Source: Loktanella fryxellensis (lineage in GTDB: Bacteria > Pseudomonadota > Alphaproteobacteria > Rhodobacterales > Rhodobacteraceae). From it: a DNA stretch of 64,000 bases. Each line of letters begins with the position of its first letter. Positions within the stretch are counted from its first letter, which is position 1. Of the stretch, positions 1 to 9,671 are shown in pieces. The translations under genes were made by a program, and so were the position numbers. Below the pieces are notes generated by a model that had not been told where the DNA came from, did not search any database, and worked only from the letters and a program-made list of their open reading frames with translations. The DNA is taken from assembly GCF_900110065.1 (NCBI RefSeq), contig NZ_FOCI01000004.1:62001-126000 (forward strand), in the 5' to 3' direction.

Positions 1-295
1 AGTCCATGACCTGCGCGACCTTCGTCTCGGCGATCTCGTGGCTGTAGACGCCGACGACGGCGACGCCCTTCTTGTGGACGGTCAGCATGATGTCGAAGGC
101 CTGCGCATGAGTCATGCCGAAGAAGCGTTCCAGCACCATCACCACGAATTCCATCGGCGTGAAATCGTCGTTCAGGATCAGCACCTTGTACAGCGGCGGT
201 CGCTTGGTCTTCTCGCGTGTCTTCAGGACGACGCCGACATCGTCCTGCCCGTCGCCGTCGTCGTTGGCCGCCATGAGGTAATGTCGCGTCCGCAT
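1..295 (-). CDS. clpS: ATP-dependent Clp protease adaptor ClpS (3' end cut by window)
   Basis: ClpS delivers N-degron substrates to ClpAP in the cytoplasm. The reading frame holds the diagnostic core: [20 protein letters not shown], then [14 protein letters not shown], then a [10 protein letters not shown] stretch and [10 protein letters not shown]. The acidic N-terminal tail before PPLYK is typical of the family. The window edge removes the last residues. ATG at 295 (MRTRHYLM) has a GGATC stretch upstream; the in-frame ATG at 274 (MAANDD) has no visible ribosome site, so 295 is preferred with modest certainty. The upstream neighbour, dacA, is divergent. Confidence 0.93.
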   Translation of the reverse strand, partial: MRTRHYLMAANDDGDGQDDVGVVLKTREKTKRPPLYKVLILNDDFTPMEFVVMVLERFFGMTHAQAFDIMLTVHKKGVAVVGVYSHEIAETKVAQVMD

Positions 296-654
296 CGTGA
301 CCCAGATCCTGCCATGTCCTTGATCGCCCCTATATAATGGCAAATCGATGCATGAAAACCCCCTGAACGGGCCGCCGCGCCGTGCCACGGCGTCACGGGC
401 AGCGGAATGCTGCACATGGCTGCCGCCACGTCCCGGCGCACGATATTGCCATGATTTCTCAACATGTGGGGGCGCGGCCGGAATGGTGCACAACATCTGG
501 ACAATGTGCACAAAGACCACAGTCAAAGCCTTTGAAACTTTGATGTTTTCGTCAGGGGCAGAGGTGTGCTAGCACTTGTGCAACAATGCGGTCACCGGAC
601 AAACCGGGACCAAGAGGCAGTCGAAAAGCAGTCCAATAAAAAAAGGCGAGCGAC
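296..654. other. 359-base intergenic region between divergent clpS and dacA
   Basis: No convincing gene is visible. It holds the putative clpS promoter and two GTGCAC palindromes (486-491 and 506-511), 20 bases apart and both followed by AA. A short GC stem (CGCCGT/ACGGCG) lies near 379-393. The promoter of the carboxypeptidase gene must also lie here, but no clean -35/-10 pair stands out. Confidence 0.5.
329..356 (-). promoter_or_regulatory. possible clpS promoter
   Basis: Read on the minus strand, TTCATG and TATAGG are separated by 16 bases, about 35 bases upstream of the clpS start. The -35 match is poor, so this is only a candidate. Confidence 0.28.
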
Positions 655-2025
655 GTGCAAAACCGTCCGATGACCCGCGCTTTGCGCGCTCTGTTCCTGT
701 CGATCCTGCTGATGCTGGCCCCGCTGATGGCCTTTGCGGCGCCCTATGCGGGTTTCGTCATGGATGCCCGGACCGGAGAGGTCCTGTTTGCCGAGAATGC
801 AGACACGCGGCTGCACCCCGCGTCGCTGACCAAGATGATGACCCTCTACATCGCCTTTCAAGCGATCCAGCGCGGCGAGATCACGCTGGATACCGAAGTG
901 ACGATCAGCAGCCTTGCCGCAAATGAACCCCCGTCGAAGCTGGGCCTGCGCGCCGGTCAGCGGATCAAGCTGCGCTATCTGCTGCGCGCCGCCGCCGTGA
1001 AATCCGCCAACGATGCGGCCACCGCCATCGGCGAGGCGATCTCGGGCTCCGAGGACGCGTTCGCGACCCGGATGAACCGCACCGCTGCCGCGATGGGCAT
1101 GACCAACACCACGTTCCGCAATGCCCACGGCCTGACGGCAGAGGGGCATCTATCCACCGCGCGGGACATGAGCGTGCTGGGGCGGCACGTGATCTATGAC
1201 TTCCCACAGTACTACAACCTCTTCTCGCGCCGCACCGCCGATGCGGGCGTGGCCGAGGTGCGCCACACCAACAGCCGGTTCCTCGACAGCTATCCGGGTG
1301 CGGACGGGATCAAGACGGGGTTCACCAACGCGGCGGGCCTGAACCTGACTGCATCGGCGCAGCGCGGACAGGAACGCATCATCGCGACCGTCTTCGGCGG
1401 CACGTCCACCGCGCAGCGCAACGCCAAGGTGACAGAGCTGATGGACCTCGGCTTCAACCGCGCGCCCAGCACGGCCACACTGCAGCGCCCCGACGTGCCC
1501 GCCGCAGACGCCCCCGCCGTCGCCCCGATGTTGCTAAGCGAGAACACCGGGCCCGCCACCAACGGCGGTGCGGGCAAGACCGTGCGCGTGTCAGGTCGCG
1601 TGACCCGCAGCCTGCGCCCGGCGCTGCGGCCCGCACTGGCGGCACCCGCAGCCGTCGCGGGCCTGTCGGTGGACACGGACATGATCAACTCGGTGCTGGC
1701 AGAGGCGGTGCAGGTCGCAGCCGTGGCCCCCGCACCCGTGGTTCCCGCCGCACCCGAGGTCGTGACCCGCATCTCGACCTCTGGCGGGCGGCACTGGGGC
1801 GTGAACGTCGGGCGGTTCAATTCCCGCTATGAAGCGGAAAAGGTGCTGCTCCGCGTCGCGCTGAACGAGATGAGCACGCTGGACGGGGCCGTGCGCCGCG
1901 TGACCGAGACCACGCGCGGTTTCGACGCCAATTTCATGGGACTTACGCGGGAAGGCGCCGACCTCGCCTGCCGCAGGTTGCAGGCACGCGACCAGTCCTG
2001 TTTCATGATCGGGTCCGAGGGCTGA
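655..2025 (+). CDS. D-alanyl-D-alanine carboxypeptidase (S11 family) with C-terminal SPOR domain
   Basis: Low-molecular-weight penicillin-binding protein that trims the terminal D-Ala of peptidoglycan stem peptides in the periplasm. A signal peptide covers about residues 6-28 (hydrophobic core, AFA then AP). The catalytic triad motifs are present: SLTK at 57-60, SAN at 117-119 and KTG near 220 (DGIKTGFTNAAG). A Pro/Ala-rich linker follows (about 280-370), and the last 80 residues (HWGVNVGRF...) resemble a SPOR domain, which binds denuded glycan at the division septum. That domain suggests a septal role (inference). The GTG at 655 has AGGCGAG just upstream; ATG at 670 is the alternative. A strong hairpin follows the stop. 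Confidence 0.92.
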   Translation: MQNRPMTRALRALFLSILLMLAPLMAFAAPYAGFVMDARTGEVLFAENADTRLHPASLTKMMTLYIAFQAIQRGEITLDTEVTISSLAANEPPSKLGLRAGQRIKLRYLLRAAAVKSANDAATAIGEAISGSEDAFATRMNRTAAAMGMTNTTFRNAHGLTAEGHLSTARDMSVLGRHVIYDFPQYYNLFSRRTADAGVAEVRHTNSRFLDSYPGADGIKTGFTNAAGLNLTASAQRGQERIIATVFGGTSTAQRNAKVTELMDLGFNRAPSTATLQRPDVPAADAPAVAPMLLSENTGPATNGGAGKTVRVSGRVTRSLRPALRPALAAPAAVAGLSVDTDMINSVLAEAVQVAAVAPAPVVPAAPEVVTRISTSGGRHWGVNVGRFNSRYEAEKVLLRVALNEMSTLDGAVRRVTETTRGFDANFMGLTREGADLACRRLQARDQSCFMIGSEG

Positions 2026-2086
2026 GCCCCTCGCTCCTTGCCGATCGGGTGGCGGATTTGGACGATCGTCAGCCAACCGAGACCTT

Positions 2087-2108
2087 CGCCGCCGGGAAAC
2101 CGGCGGCG
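2087..2108 (+). terminator. hairpin after the carboxypeptidase gene
   Basis: A perfect 9-bp stem, CGCCGCCGG/CCGGCGGCG, with a GAAA tetraloop, followed by TTGT. It looks like an intrinsic terminator with a weak U-tract. It ends only 5 bases before the first possible ATG of the next gene, so it could also hide that gene's ribosome site. Confidence 0.6.
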
Positions 2109-2113
2109 TTGTC

Positions 2114-3037
2114 ATGTCCGGGGTACGCGGTCGGTCGAACGTGCTGATCCAGACGCTGTGGCCCGTCTTTGCCCTGATCGTGCTTGGCTACACGCTTGCC
2201 CGGCGCGGGTTTCCGGGCGCAGGGTTCTGGCCGGCGGCAGAGCGCATCAACTATGTCCTGCTGTTCCCGGCGCTGCTGGTCGCCAGCCTCGCGGTGGCCC
2301 CGGTCGATGATCCGGCCCTGCTGCGGCTGGGTGGTGCCACGGCGCTCAGCATCGGGGTTGCCGCCGGCCTGCTGGCATTGCTGCGCCTGCGTTGGCCTGC
2401 GACGCCCGCACGGTTCGGCCCTGCCCTGCAAGGGGTGCTGCGGTTCAACACGTATCTGGGACTGGCCATCGTCGGCGGCATCGCGGGGCCCGCAGGCCTG
2501 ACGCGCGCCGCCGTGTTCCTGGCCGTCGCCGTGCCGCTGGTCAACGTGCTGTCGATCATGGCCCTCAGCAATGGGGCGCGCCCCCTCCCCCTGCTGCTGC
2601 AGGTGCTGCGCAATCCCCTGATCCTTGCCTGTGCATGCGGGCTGGCACTGGCCGTCACGGGCACGGGCCTGCCATGGGGCAGCGGCACGTTCCTCGGGTT
2701 TCTGGCGCAGGCCAGCCTGCCGCTGGGCCTGCTGTGCGTGGGCGCCGCCCTGCAGCCCGCGGCCATGCGGCGCGATGTGGCGGCGCTGGGGATCAACAGC
2801 GCGCTGCGGCTGGCTGCGATGCCGTGGCTTGCGTGGGGTGTCGGGCGCGCCTGCGGCCTGACGGGGGTGGAGTTGCAGGTGCTGGTGGTGTTCAGCGCCA
2901 TCCCCACCGCGACCACGGCCTATGTGCTGACGCGGGCGATGGGCGGCGACGGGCCGTTCATGGCGGGCCTCATCACCGCGCAGACGCTCGCGTCGGCCCT
3001 GACCCTGCCCCTCGTTCTGGCGCTGCTGGGGGTCTAG
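2114..3037 (+). CDS. AEC-family transporter (auxin efflux carrier / malonate permease type)
   Basis: Predicted inner-membrane carrier of the PF03547 family with about ten hydrophobic segments; substrate unknown. The family usually begins right at the first membrane helix (IQTLWPVFALIVLGYTLARRG), which here follows a GTG at 2141. The true start may therefore be GTG 2141 rather than ATG 2114, which would free the 2087-2108 hairpin to act purely as a terminator. Small and hydrophobic residues dominate throughout, with polar breaks near the middle. The stop shares a CTAG with the convergent yejF stop (3034-3037), so there is no spacer. Confidence 0.85.
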   Translation: MSGVRGRSNVLIQTLWPVFALIVLGYTLARRGFPGAGFWPAAERINYVLLFPALLVASLAVAPVDDPALLRLGGATALSIGVAAGLLALLRLRWPATPARFGPALQGVLRFNTYLGLAIVGGIAGPAGLTRAAVFLAVAVPLVNVLSIMALSNGARPLPLLLQVLRNPLILACACGLALAVTGTGLPWGSGTFLGFLAQASLPLGLLCVGAALQPAAMRRDVAALGINSALRLAAMPWLAWGVGRACGLTGVELQVLVVFSAIPTATTAYVLTRAMGGDGPFMAGLITAQTLASALTLPLVLALLGV

Positions 3038-4629
3038 ACCGTCCGCCCCTCGAACGCCGCTGCCATCAGGGCACGGGTGTAGGCGGTCTGCGGCGCGTCA
3101 AAGATCGCCGCCGCCGTCCCCGCCTCGACCACGTCGCCCTGTTTCATCACCATCACCGTGTGGGACATGGCGCGCACCACCTTCAGGTCGTGAGAGATGA
3201 AGATATAGGCCAGCCCGTGCCGCGCCTGCAGGTCACGCAACAGGTCCACGATCTGCACCTGCACCGTCATGTCGAGCGCACTCGTCGGTTCGTCCAGCAC
3301 CACCAGCTTTGGTCGCAGGATCATGGCACGGGCAATGGCGATGCGCTGCCGCTGGCCGCCCGAGAATTCGTGCGGATAGCGGTCCATCAGCGCGGGGTTC
3401 AGGCCCACCTCGGTCATGATCGCGGCGACCTGGCCGCGGTGCGGCGTACCGGGGTCGATGTGGTGGATGGTCAGGCCTTCGCTGATGATCTGCTCCACGG
3501 TCATGCGCGGCGACAGGCTGCCGAACGGGTCCTGAAAGACGATCTGCATGTCGGACCGCAGGGGGCGCATCTGGCGCTGGTTGAAGTCGCCGATGTCCCG
3601 CCCTTGGAACACGATCCGCCCTTCGGACCCGATCAGACGCATCATCGCCAGAGCCAATGTGGTCTTGCCAGACCCCGATTCGCCCACGATGCCCAGCGTT
3701 TCGCCCGCCCGGACGGTAAAGCTCGCGTCGTTCACCGCCTTGATGTGGCCCACGGTGCGTTTCAGCAGACCGCGCCGGATCGGAAACCAGACCTTCAGAT
3801 GCGCGGCCTCGGCGATGATGGGGGCACCCTTCGCGACCGGCCCCGGCTGCCCCACCGATTCCGCGGCCAGCAGCGTCTGCGTATAGGGGTGCTGCGGGTT
3901 GGCAAAGATTTCGGCGGCAGGGCCGGTTTCGACGATCACGCCGTCCTTCATCACGCAGACGCGGTCGGCGATCTTGCGCACGATGGTCAGGTCGTGGGTG
4001 ATGAACAGCATCGACAGGCCCTGCTGCGCCTTCAGGTCAGCCAGCAGATCGAGGATCTGCGCCTGAATGGTGACGTCGAGCGCGGTCGTGGGCTCGTCCG
4101 CGATCAGCAGTTCCGGGCCGTTGGCCAGCGCCATGGCGATCATCACGCGCTGCCGCTGCCCGCCGGACAACTGGTGCGGAAACGCCTCCAGACGCTCCTC
4201 CGGCTCGCGGATGCCGACCTGCGTCAGCAGTTCGATGACGCGGGTCCGCACCGCGTCGCCGCGCAGGCCCTGATGCAACTCGATGGACTCGCCCAACTGC
4301 CGCTGGATCGTGTGCAGCGGGTTCAGCGAGGTCATCGGCTCCTGAAAGATGAAGCTGATGTCGTTGCCGCGCACCCGCATCAGGTCACGTTCGGGCGCGC
4401 CAACCATCTGCGTGCCGTCGTAGGTGATCGAGCCCGTCACCGTGGCACTGTCGCCCAACAGCTGCACCGTGGACAGGGCGGTGACGGATTTGCCCGACCC
4501 GCTTTCGCCCACGATGGCCAATGTTTCGCCGCGGGCGATCTGGAACGACACGCCACGCACGGCCTGCGTCACGTCGCCGTCCTGACGAAACGACACCGTC
4601 AGGTCGCGCACATCGAGCAGAGGCGTCAT
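3034..4629 (-). CDS. yejF: YejF-like peptide ABC transporter, fused double ATPase
   Basis: Cytoplasmic ATPase that powers the YejABEF importer. It carries two complete nucleotide-binding domains in one chain (531 aa). Each has a Walker A (GESGSGKS and GESGSGKT), an ABC signature (LSGGQRQR and FSGGQRQR) and a Walker B followed by DEPT. A peptide-transporter C-terminal extension after domain 1 contains [11 protein letters not shown]. The start ATG (4629) overlaps the yejE stop by four bases (ATGA), which fits translational coupling. It is the last gene of the operon. In enterobacteria Yej imports microcin C and oligopeptides; the natural substrate here is unknown. Confidence 0.93.
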   Translation of the reverse strand: MTPLLDVRDLTVSFRQDGDVTQAVRGVSFQIARGETLAIVGESGSGKSVTALSTVQLLGDSATVTGSITYDGTQMVGAPERDLMRVRGNDISFIFQEPMTSLNPLHTIQRQLGESIELHQGLRGDAVRTRVIELLTQVGIREPEERLEAFPHQLSGGQRQRVMIAMALANGPELLIADEPTTALDVTIQAQILDLLADLKAQQGLSMLFITHDLTIVRKIADRVCVMKDGVIVETGPAAEIFANPQHPYTQTLLAAESVGQPGPVAKGAPIIAEAAHLKVWFPIRRGLLKRTVGHIKAVNDASFTVRAGETLGIVGESGSGKTTLALAMMRLIGSEGRIVFQGRDIGDFNQRQMRPLRSDMQIVFQDPFGSLSPRMTVEQIISEGLTIHHIDPGTPHRGQVAAIMTEVGLNPALMDRYPHEFSGGQRQRIAIARAMILRPKLVVLDEPTSALDMTVQVQIVDLLRDLQARHGLAYIFISHDLKVVRAMSHTVMVMKQGDVVEAGTAAAIFDAPQTAYTRALMAAAFEGRTV

Positions 4630-5792
4630 GCGAAGGTCTTTCTGGGATCGAAGGCGTCGCGGACCCCCTCGAAGATGAACACCAGCAGCGACAGCATGAT
4701 TGCGAAGGTGAAGAAGGCGGTGAACCCGAGCCATGGCGCCTGCAGGTTCTGTTTCGCCTGCAACGTGAGTTCGCCCAGCGACGGTGCCGAGGACGGCAGT
4801 CCGAAGCCAAGGAAGTCGAGCGTCGCCAGCGTCGAGATGCCCCCGGTGATCAAGAACGGCAGCATGGTCACCGTCGCCACCATCGCGTTGGGCAGGATGT
4901 GGCGCATCATGATCGTGCGGTCCCGCACCCCCAGCGCGCGGGCGGCGCGGACATATTCGAAATTGCGCGCCCGCAGGAATTCGGCCCGCACGAGGCCTAC
5001 AAGTGACGTCCAGCCGAACAGCACGATCAGGAACACCAGCAGCCAGAAACTTCGCCCCAGAATGGCGAACATGATGATGATGACATACAGCGACGGGATG
5101 CCCGACCAGATCTCGATCACGCGCTGGAACGCGAGGTCGACCCAACCACCGAAATAGCCCTGCACCGCCCCTGCCATGATGCCGATGACGCTGGATGCTA
5201 TGGTGACGATCAGGGTGAAGATGATCGACAGCCGGAACCCATAGATCACCCGCGCCACCACGTCGCGTTTCGTGTCGTCCGTGCCCAGCCAGTTGTTGCT
5301 GTCCGGTGCCGACGGGGCCACGCCCGGAATGTCGACGATGGTGTTGTAGCTGTAGGGGATCAGCGGCCAGACCATCCAGCCCTTGTCGTAATCCGCCTCG
5401 CTCAGGGTGCCCGCATCGGACGCGGCGATGGTGCCGTCCGGATCGTCGAAACACAGATCGACCAGACCGCCGGTGGCGATCAGGCATTTCACCTCGACGT
5501 CCGTATAGCCTGCCTCGGTCAGGAAATCGCCGCCATAGTCGGCCTCGGAATAGAACTGAAAGATCGGCATCCGCAACTCGCCGCGATAGCTGACCAGCAG
5601 CGGCTTGTCGTTGGCGATGAACTCCGCGCACAGCGACAGGCCGAACAGGATGGCAAAGATCCACAGCGACCAGACCGCGCGGCGGTTGCGCTTGAAGTTG
5701 CGCCAGCGGCGCTGGTTCAACGGCGACAGGAACGGCGCGCGGCGCTTGGCCGCCCCCATCAGGGCCTGTGTGTTGGGGTCGATGTTGGTCAC
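4626..5792 (-). CDS. yejE: YejE-like ABC transporter permease
   Basis: Inner-membrane permease, 388 aa, of the oligopeptide/dipeptide class. The first membrane segment (SLWIFAILFGLSLCAEF) is followed by a long periplasmic loop typical of YejE, then five further segments. The EAA-type loop (EYVRAARALGVRDRTIMMRH) that contacts the ATPase is clear. It is coupled to yejF by a four-base overlap and follows yejB after a few bases, so the operon reads yejA-yejB-yejE-yejF. Confidence 0.93.
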   Translation of the reverse strand: MTNIDPNTQALMGAAKRRAPFLSPLNQRRWRNFKRNRRAVWSLWIFAILFGLSLCAEFIANDKPLLVSYRGELRMPIFQFYSEADYGGDFLTEAGYTDVEVKCLIATGGLVDLCFDDPDGTIAASDAGTLSEADYDKGWMVWPLIPYSYNTIVDIPGVAPSAPDSNNWLGTDDTKRDVVARVIYGFRLSIIFTLIVTIASSVIGIMAGAVQGYFGGWVDLAFQRVIEIWSGIPSLYVIIIMFAILGRSFWLLVFLIVLFGWTSLVGLVRAEFLRARNFEYVRAARALGVRDRTIMMRHILPNAMVATVTMLPFLITGGISTLATLDFLGFGLPSSAPSLGELTLQAKQNLQAPWLGFTAFFTFAIMLSLLVFIFEGVRDAFDPRKTFA

Positions 5793-5796
5793 GGGC

Positions 5797-6876
5797 CTAG
5801 CCTCTCGCCTCGAAGTCGATGCGTGGGTCGATGAACATGTAGGTCAGGTCGGTCAGGATACCGACGACCAGCCCCATGAGTGAGAACGCGAACAGTGTCC
5901 CGAACACCACCGGATAGTCCCGCGCCACCGCCGCCTCGTACCCCAGACGCCCCAGACCATCGAGGCTGAACAGCGTCTCGATGATGAGAGAGCCGCCGAA
6001 GAAGACCGAGATGAACAGTGCCGGAAAGCCCGAGATCACGATCAGCATCGCGTTGCGGAACACGTGACGATACAGGATCGTCCGCTCGCCCAGACCCTTG
6101 GCCTTGGCGGTCAGAACGTACTGCTTCTTGATTTCGTCCAGAAAGCTGTTCTTGGTCAGCAGCGTCAGCGTGGCGAAACTGGCGATGGTCATGGACAGCA
6201 CCGGCAGGGCAATGTGCCAGAAATAGTCGCCTATCTTGCCCAACAGCGACAGGTCATCGAAATTGGCCGACGTCAGCCCGCGCAGCGGAAAGATGCGGTA
6301 ATAGCTGCCGCCCGCGAACAGCACGATCAGCAGGATCGCAAAGAGGAAACCGGGGATCGCATAACCCACGATGATCGCACCACTGGTCCATGTGTCGAAC
6401 TTGGACCCGTCGCGCACCGCTTTGCGGATGCCCAGCGGGATGGAAATGGCATAGGCGATCAGCGTCGTCCACAGGCCGAGCGTGATGCTGACGGGCATCT
6501 TCTCCATCACCAGATCGAAGACGCTGATGTTGCGGAAATAACTGTCGCCGAAATCGAACCGGACGTAGTTCCACATCATCGTCAGGAAGCGTTCCAGCGG
6601 CGGCTTGTCGAAGCCGAACTCGCGTTCCAGATCCTCGATGAAACCGGGCGGCAGCCCGCGCGCGCCGATGTAGTCGCTGCCACCGCCGCCATCCACGATC
6701 TCGCCGCCACCGCCACCGGCGATCCCCTCGAACACGTCGCCGCCGCCTTCCATCTGGGCGATGATCTGCTCGATCGGACCGCCCGGCACGAATTGCGTCA
6801 GGGAAAAGTTCAGCACCATGATCCCCAGCAACGTGGGGATCACCAGCAGCAGCCGGCGTAGGATGTAGGCGCCCAT
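5797..6876 (-). CDS. yejB: YejB-like ABC transporter permease
   Basis: Partner permease of YejE, 359 aa. The start [20 protein letters not shown] is the standard N-terminal helix of OppB/DppB-type permeases. An EAA-type loop lies at [19 protein letters not shown], and the C-terminus ([14 protein letters not shown]) is typical. Odd feature: the first periplasmic loop (about residues 41-66) contains a Gly-rich stretch with GGGG runs and acidic residues ([17 protein letters not shown]...). The gene starts 7 bases after the yejA stop. Confidence 0.93.
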   Translation of the reverse strand: MGAYILRRLLLVIPTLLGIMVLNFSLTQFVPGGPIEQIIAQMEGGGDVFEGIAGGGGGEIVDGGGGSDYIGARGLPPGFIEDLEREFGFDKPPLERFLTMMWNYVRFDFGDSYFRNISVFDLVMEKMPVSITLGLWTTLIAYAISIPLGIRKAVRDGSKFDTWTSGAIIVGYAIPGFLFAILLIVLFAGGSYYRIFPLRGLTSANFDDLSLLGKIGDYFWHIALPVLSMTIASFATLTLLTKNSFLDEIKKQYVLTAKAKGLGERTILYRHVFRNAMLIVISGFPALFISVFFGGSLIIETLFSLDGLGRLGYEAAVARDYPVVFGTLFAFSLMGLVVGILTDLTYMFIDPRIDFEARG

Positions 6877-6883
6877 CAGCGGA

Positions 6884-8830
6884 TCAGCGCAGCGCGCCGG
6901 AGGCCCGCAGCGCCTCGGCCTTGTCCGCGTTGAACCACCAGAAGTCCGTCTCGCCCAGCGCATAGGGCGGCAGGTCCGCAGGATGCTCGAACATGTCGTA
7001 ATAGGCCACCGTGTAGGTCGGCTTGAACCATTGCGGCACCCAGAACCCGTTCGCCCGCAACACCCTGTCCAGGGCGCGGGTGGCGGCGTGCATGTCGTCG
7101 GTCGTATCGGCGGCGATGACCGTGTCGATCAGGCTGTCCACCGCGGGATCGCGCAGCGCCATCAGGTTGCGACTGCTGTCCTCGGCGGTCTCCGACCCGA
7201 ACCACTGTTTCAGCTCTGTCCCCGGTTCCAGCGACATGGAAAAGCTGTGGGTGACCACGTCCCAGTCGCCGGACCTTGTGCGTTCCTGTTCCTGCGCCGG
7301 ATCGACACGGTCCAGCACCGCGTTCACGCCCAGTCGTTTCAGGTTCTCGACATAGGGGTTGATGACCCGGTCGAACGCCGGGCTGCTTTCGAGAAAGGTC
7401 ACGTCCAGCCACTGGCCATCCTTGCGACGAATCCCGTCGCTGCCCGCGACCCAACCCGCCTCTTCCAGCAGGGCGGACGCCGCACGCAGGTTGCCCCTGT
7501 CCAGCTGGCCGGTCGAGGAGACCGGCGGTATCGCCGCCTCGTCCGTCAGGATCGTCGCATCCAGCAGCCCCTCATTCACCAGCGGTTGCAGGATCGCCGC
7601 CTCCTCCGCGGTGGGGACGCCCGTGGCCTCCATCTCGGTATTGGCCCAGAACGACGTCGTCCGCTCGTATAGGCCATAGAACAGTGTCTCGTTCGACCAC
7701 TCGAAATTGAACATCAGCCGGATCGCGGCCCGCACCGCCGGGTCCTGAAAGACCGGATCGTTGAGGTTGAAGATGAAGGACTGCGCCCGTGGCAGGTTGC
7801 CGTCGGGCAGTTCCGTCTTGATCACGCTGCCGTTCTGCACCCCCGGAAAATCGTATCCCGTCGCCCATGTCAGGGCCGAATTCTCGCTGCGGAAGGTGTA
7901 TTCACCCGCCTTGAACGCCTCGAACGCGGTATCGCCGTCGGCGAAATATTCGATGCGGATGCTGTCGAAGTTGTTGCGGCCCACGTTGATCGGCAGGTCG
8001 GCGCCCCAGAAGTTCGGGTTGCGCACGTAGGTCAGTGTGCGGCCATAGTCGAAATCGCCCAGCAGGTAGGCCCCGGTGCCCAGCGGCGGGGTCTGCCAAG
8101 TCTCGTCCAGACGGCGGCCCGACTCGGTCCATTCGGCCTGCGAGAAGGGCGGAAACGTTGCGGCCAGACCGATCCTGTCGCGGCGCGGGGCATCCGCGCC
8201 AAAGGAGAAGCGGATGCGCAACAGGTCCAGCACCTCCACCTGCGTGATCTGCCCGTCAAATGCGGCGCGGAATTCAGGCAGGCCCTGCGACATGAAGGTG
8301 TCGTAGCTGAACTTGATGTCCTCGGCGGTCATCGGCGTGCCGTCGCTGAAGGTCACGTCGTCGCGCAGGTTGAAGATCACCCATGCGAGGTCGGCGGGAT
8401 ATTCCATCGTCGTGCACAGATAACAGTAGAGCGCGGTCGGATCGTCGGCGGTCGTGGTCACGATCGCCTCGAACGGGGTCTGGGACAGCACGGCGGCGTT
8501 GCCGCCGCGCGTGTAGGGGTTGAAGCCGTCGAAGGTGCCCGCGAACCATTGGGACATCTCGCCGCCCTTGGGCGCGTCGGGGTTCACGTAGTCCAGATGG
8601 GGAAAGTCGGCGGGATAGTTCAGATCGCCGAAATAGGAATAGCCGTGGGTGACGACCACGTCGTCCGATGCGGCCGGTGCTGCGACAGGTGCCGCGTCCT
8701 GCGCACGTGCCTGCCCGGCCAGCAGCGCCAGCCCCACCAGCAGCGCCGATCCCGCCAGCCATGACGGACCCTGCGATAACCGGGCTTTCGCCTGCGCGGT
8801 GGCAATGGGGCGGCGCGGGGCGTGGATCAT
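6884..8830 (-). CDS. yejA: YejA-like extracellular solute-binding protein (family 5)
   Basis: Periplasmic peptide-binding receptor of the importer, 648 aa, the usual length for YejA. The start at 8830 ([13 protein letters not shown]) is set by GGAGA 8 bases upstream; a longer frame reaches 8881 without a better site. A signal peptide ends near GQARAQ (about residue 43), after [10 protein letters not shown]. The body shows the SBP_bac_5 landmarks [38 protein letters not shown] and LPPLGTGAY-like segments. It is the first gene of the operon, as expected for the component made in excess. Confidence 0.93.
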   Translation of the reverse strand: MIHAPRRPIATAQAKARLSQGPSWLAGSALLVGLALLAGQARAQDAAPVAAPAASDDVVVTHGYSYFGDLNYPADFPHLDYVNPDAPKGGEMSQWFAGTFDGFNPYTRGGNAAVLSQTPFEAIVTTTADDPTALYCYLCTTMEYPADLAWVIFNLRDDVTFSDGTPMTAEDIKFSYDTFMSQGLPEFRAAFDGQITQVEVLDLLRIRFSFGADAPRRDRIGLAATFPPFSQAEWTESGRRLDETWQTPPLGTGAYLLGDFDYGRTLTYVRNPNFWGADLPINVGRNNFDSIRIEYFADGDTAFEAFKAGEYTFRSENSALTWATGYDFPGVQNGSVIKTELPDGNLPRAQSFIFNLNDPVFQDPAVRAAIRLMFNFEWSNETLFYGLYERTTSFWANTEMEATGVPTAEEAAILQPLVNEGLLDATILTDEAAIPPVSSTGQLDRGNLRAASALLEEAGWVAGSDGIRRKDGQWLDVTFLESSPAFDRVINPYVENLKRLGVNAVLDRVDPAQEQERTRSGDWDVVTHSFSMSLEPGTELKQWFGSETAEDSSRNLMALRDPAVDSLIDTVIAADTTDDMHAATRALDRVLRANGFWVPQWFKPTYTVAYYDMFEHPADLPPYALGETDFWWFNADKAEALRASGALR

Positions 8831-8879
8831 CGGTGCAATCTCCGGTCGGGTCAGGGGGCGGGACGCTGGCGTTCGGATC

Positions 8880-8909
8880 ACGCTAGTCGCAGCGGGGATG
8901 GGGCCGCAA
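8880..8909 (-). promoter_or_regulatory. putative yejABEF promoter
   Basis: On the minus strand TTGCGG (8909-8904) and TAGCGT (8885-8880) are separated by 18 bases, 49 bases ahead of the yejA start. The matches are moderate but the position is right for the whole operon. Confidence 0.4.
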
Positions 8910-8953
8910 GTTGCGAAAATGTAATCTCTGCGTGAACCCCATCCGGCGCAACG

Positions 8954-8981
8954 AAAAACCGCGCCCGGTGGGGACGCGGTT
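8954..8981 (-). terminator. intrinsic terminator of the cytochrome c gene
   Basis: Read on the minus strand: stem AACCGCG ... CGCGGTT, with CCC/GGG pairing inside, followed directly by a run of T. It lies 25 bases after the cytochrome c stop. Confidence 0.75.
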
Positions 8982-9005
8982 CATGGCATTGCACGGTTGC
9001 GGCGA

Positions 9006-9518
9006 TCAGCCGCCGGTGGTCGCCAGATAGGCGATCAGGTTCGCGCGGTCGGCGGGGTCCGACAGACCGGCATAGCCCATAGACGTGCCGGGCGCCCAGC
9101 CCTGCGGGTCCTCGAGGAAGTTGTAGAGGTTCTCCTCGGTCCAGGCATCGGCCACCTCGATCAGCGCGCCGGAATAACCGAAGCCGTCAACCGCCTGCAC
9201 GGGACGCCCCACCACACCGTTCAGGTGCGGGCCGACGCCGTCCGCGCCGTCGAGAGCATGGCAAGACCGGCAGTTGCGGAACACGCCTTCGCCAGCGGTC
9301 GCGTCGGCTGCGGCGAGCGCCACGTCATAGGGCACGGCTTCTTCCGCAGGGGCCGCTTCGCCACCGGCTTCGGGCACTTCGATGATGTAGGCCTGCTCGC
9401 CTTCGCCATGCCCGCCCGGATGCAGGATCGCCTCGGCCGCCCAGCCGCCCAGCATGAAGACAAGGAACGCGCCGCAGAAGCCGCCGATGACCTTGGTCAA
9501 TGTCATTGTGTCGAACAT
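9006..9518 (-). CDS. membrane-anchored c-type cytochrome (cytochrome c-552 / CycM type)
   Basis: Electron carrier tethered to the periplasmic face of the inner membrane; proteins of this type link the bc1 complex to terminal oxidases. A 170-aa protein starting MFDTMTLTKVIGGFCGAFLV has an uncleaved anchor (about 7-25), an acidic/Ala-rich linker, the haem motif CRSCH at 83-87, and a late Met ligand in PGTSMGYAG. ATG 9518 has GGGGTGG upstream; a GTG at 9530 is less likely. It is transcribed alone, divergent from pheA, with its own terminator. Confidence 0.93.
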   Translation of the reverse strand: MFDTMTLTKVIGGFCGAFLVFMLGGWAAEAILHPGGHGEGEQAYIIEVPEAGGEAAPAEEAVPYDVALAAADATAGEGVFRNCRSCHALDGADGVGPHLNGVVGRPVQAVDGFGYSGALIEVADAWTEENLYNFLEDPQGWAPGTSMGYAGLSDPADRANLIAYLATTGG

Positions 9519-9561
9519 GTCGCGTTCCACCCCGCTTGGATCAGTTGCGCCCTACTATCCG

Positions 9562-9589
9562 TTTCGCGCGGCCCTGCGCAAGCTATAGT
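9562..9589 (+). promoter_or_regulatory. putative pheA promoter
   Basis: TTTCGC (9562-9567) and TATAGT (9584-9589) with 16-base spacing, about 80 bases ahead of the pheA start. The -10 is good and the -35 is weak. Confidence 0.4.
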
Positions 9590-9671
9590 GGCGCGACGAA
9601 ACGACTGCCGTGTCGTGACGACTGCCGAATGCCCGGCCAAAGGTCCGGCGAAATGTCTGGGGGGACATGAC

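Noticed and set aside
2392-5157. Very long open frame (over 900 codons) opposite the AEC and yej genes
   Set aside because: High-GC DNA leaves antisense frames open. The composition is Arg/His/Gln-rich without domains, and the opposite strand has complete known genes.
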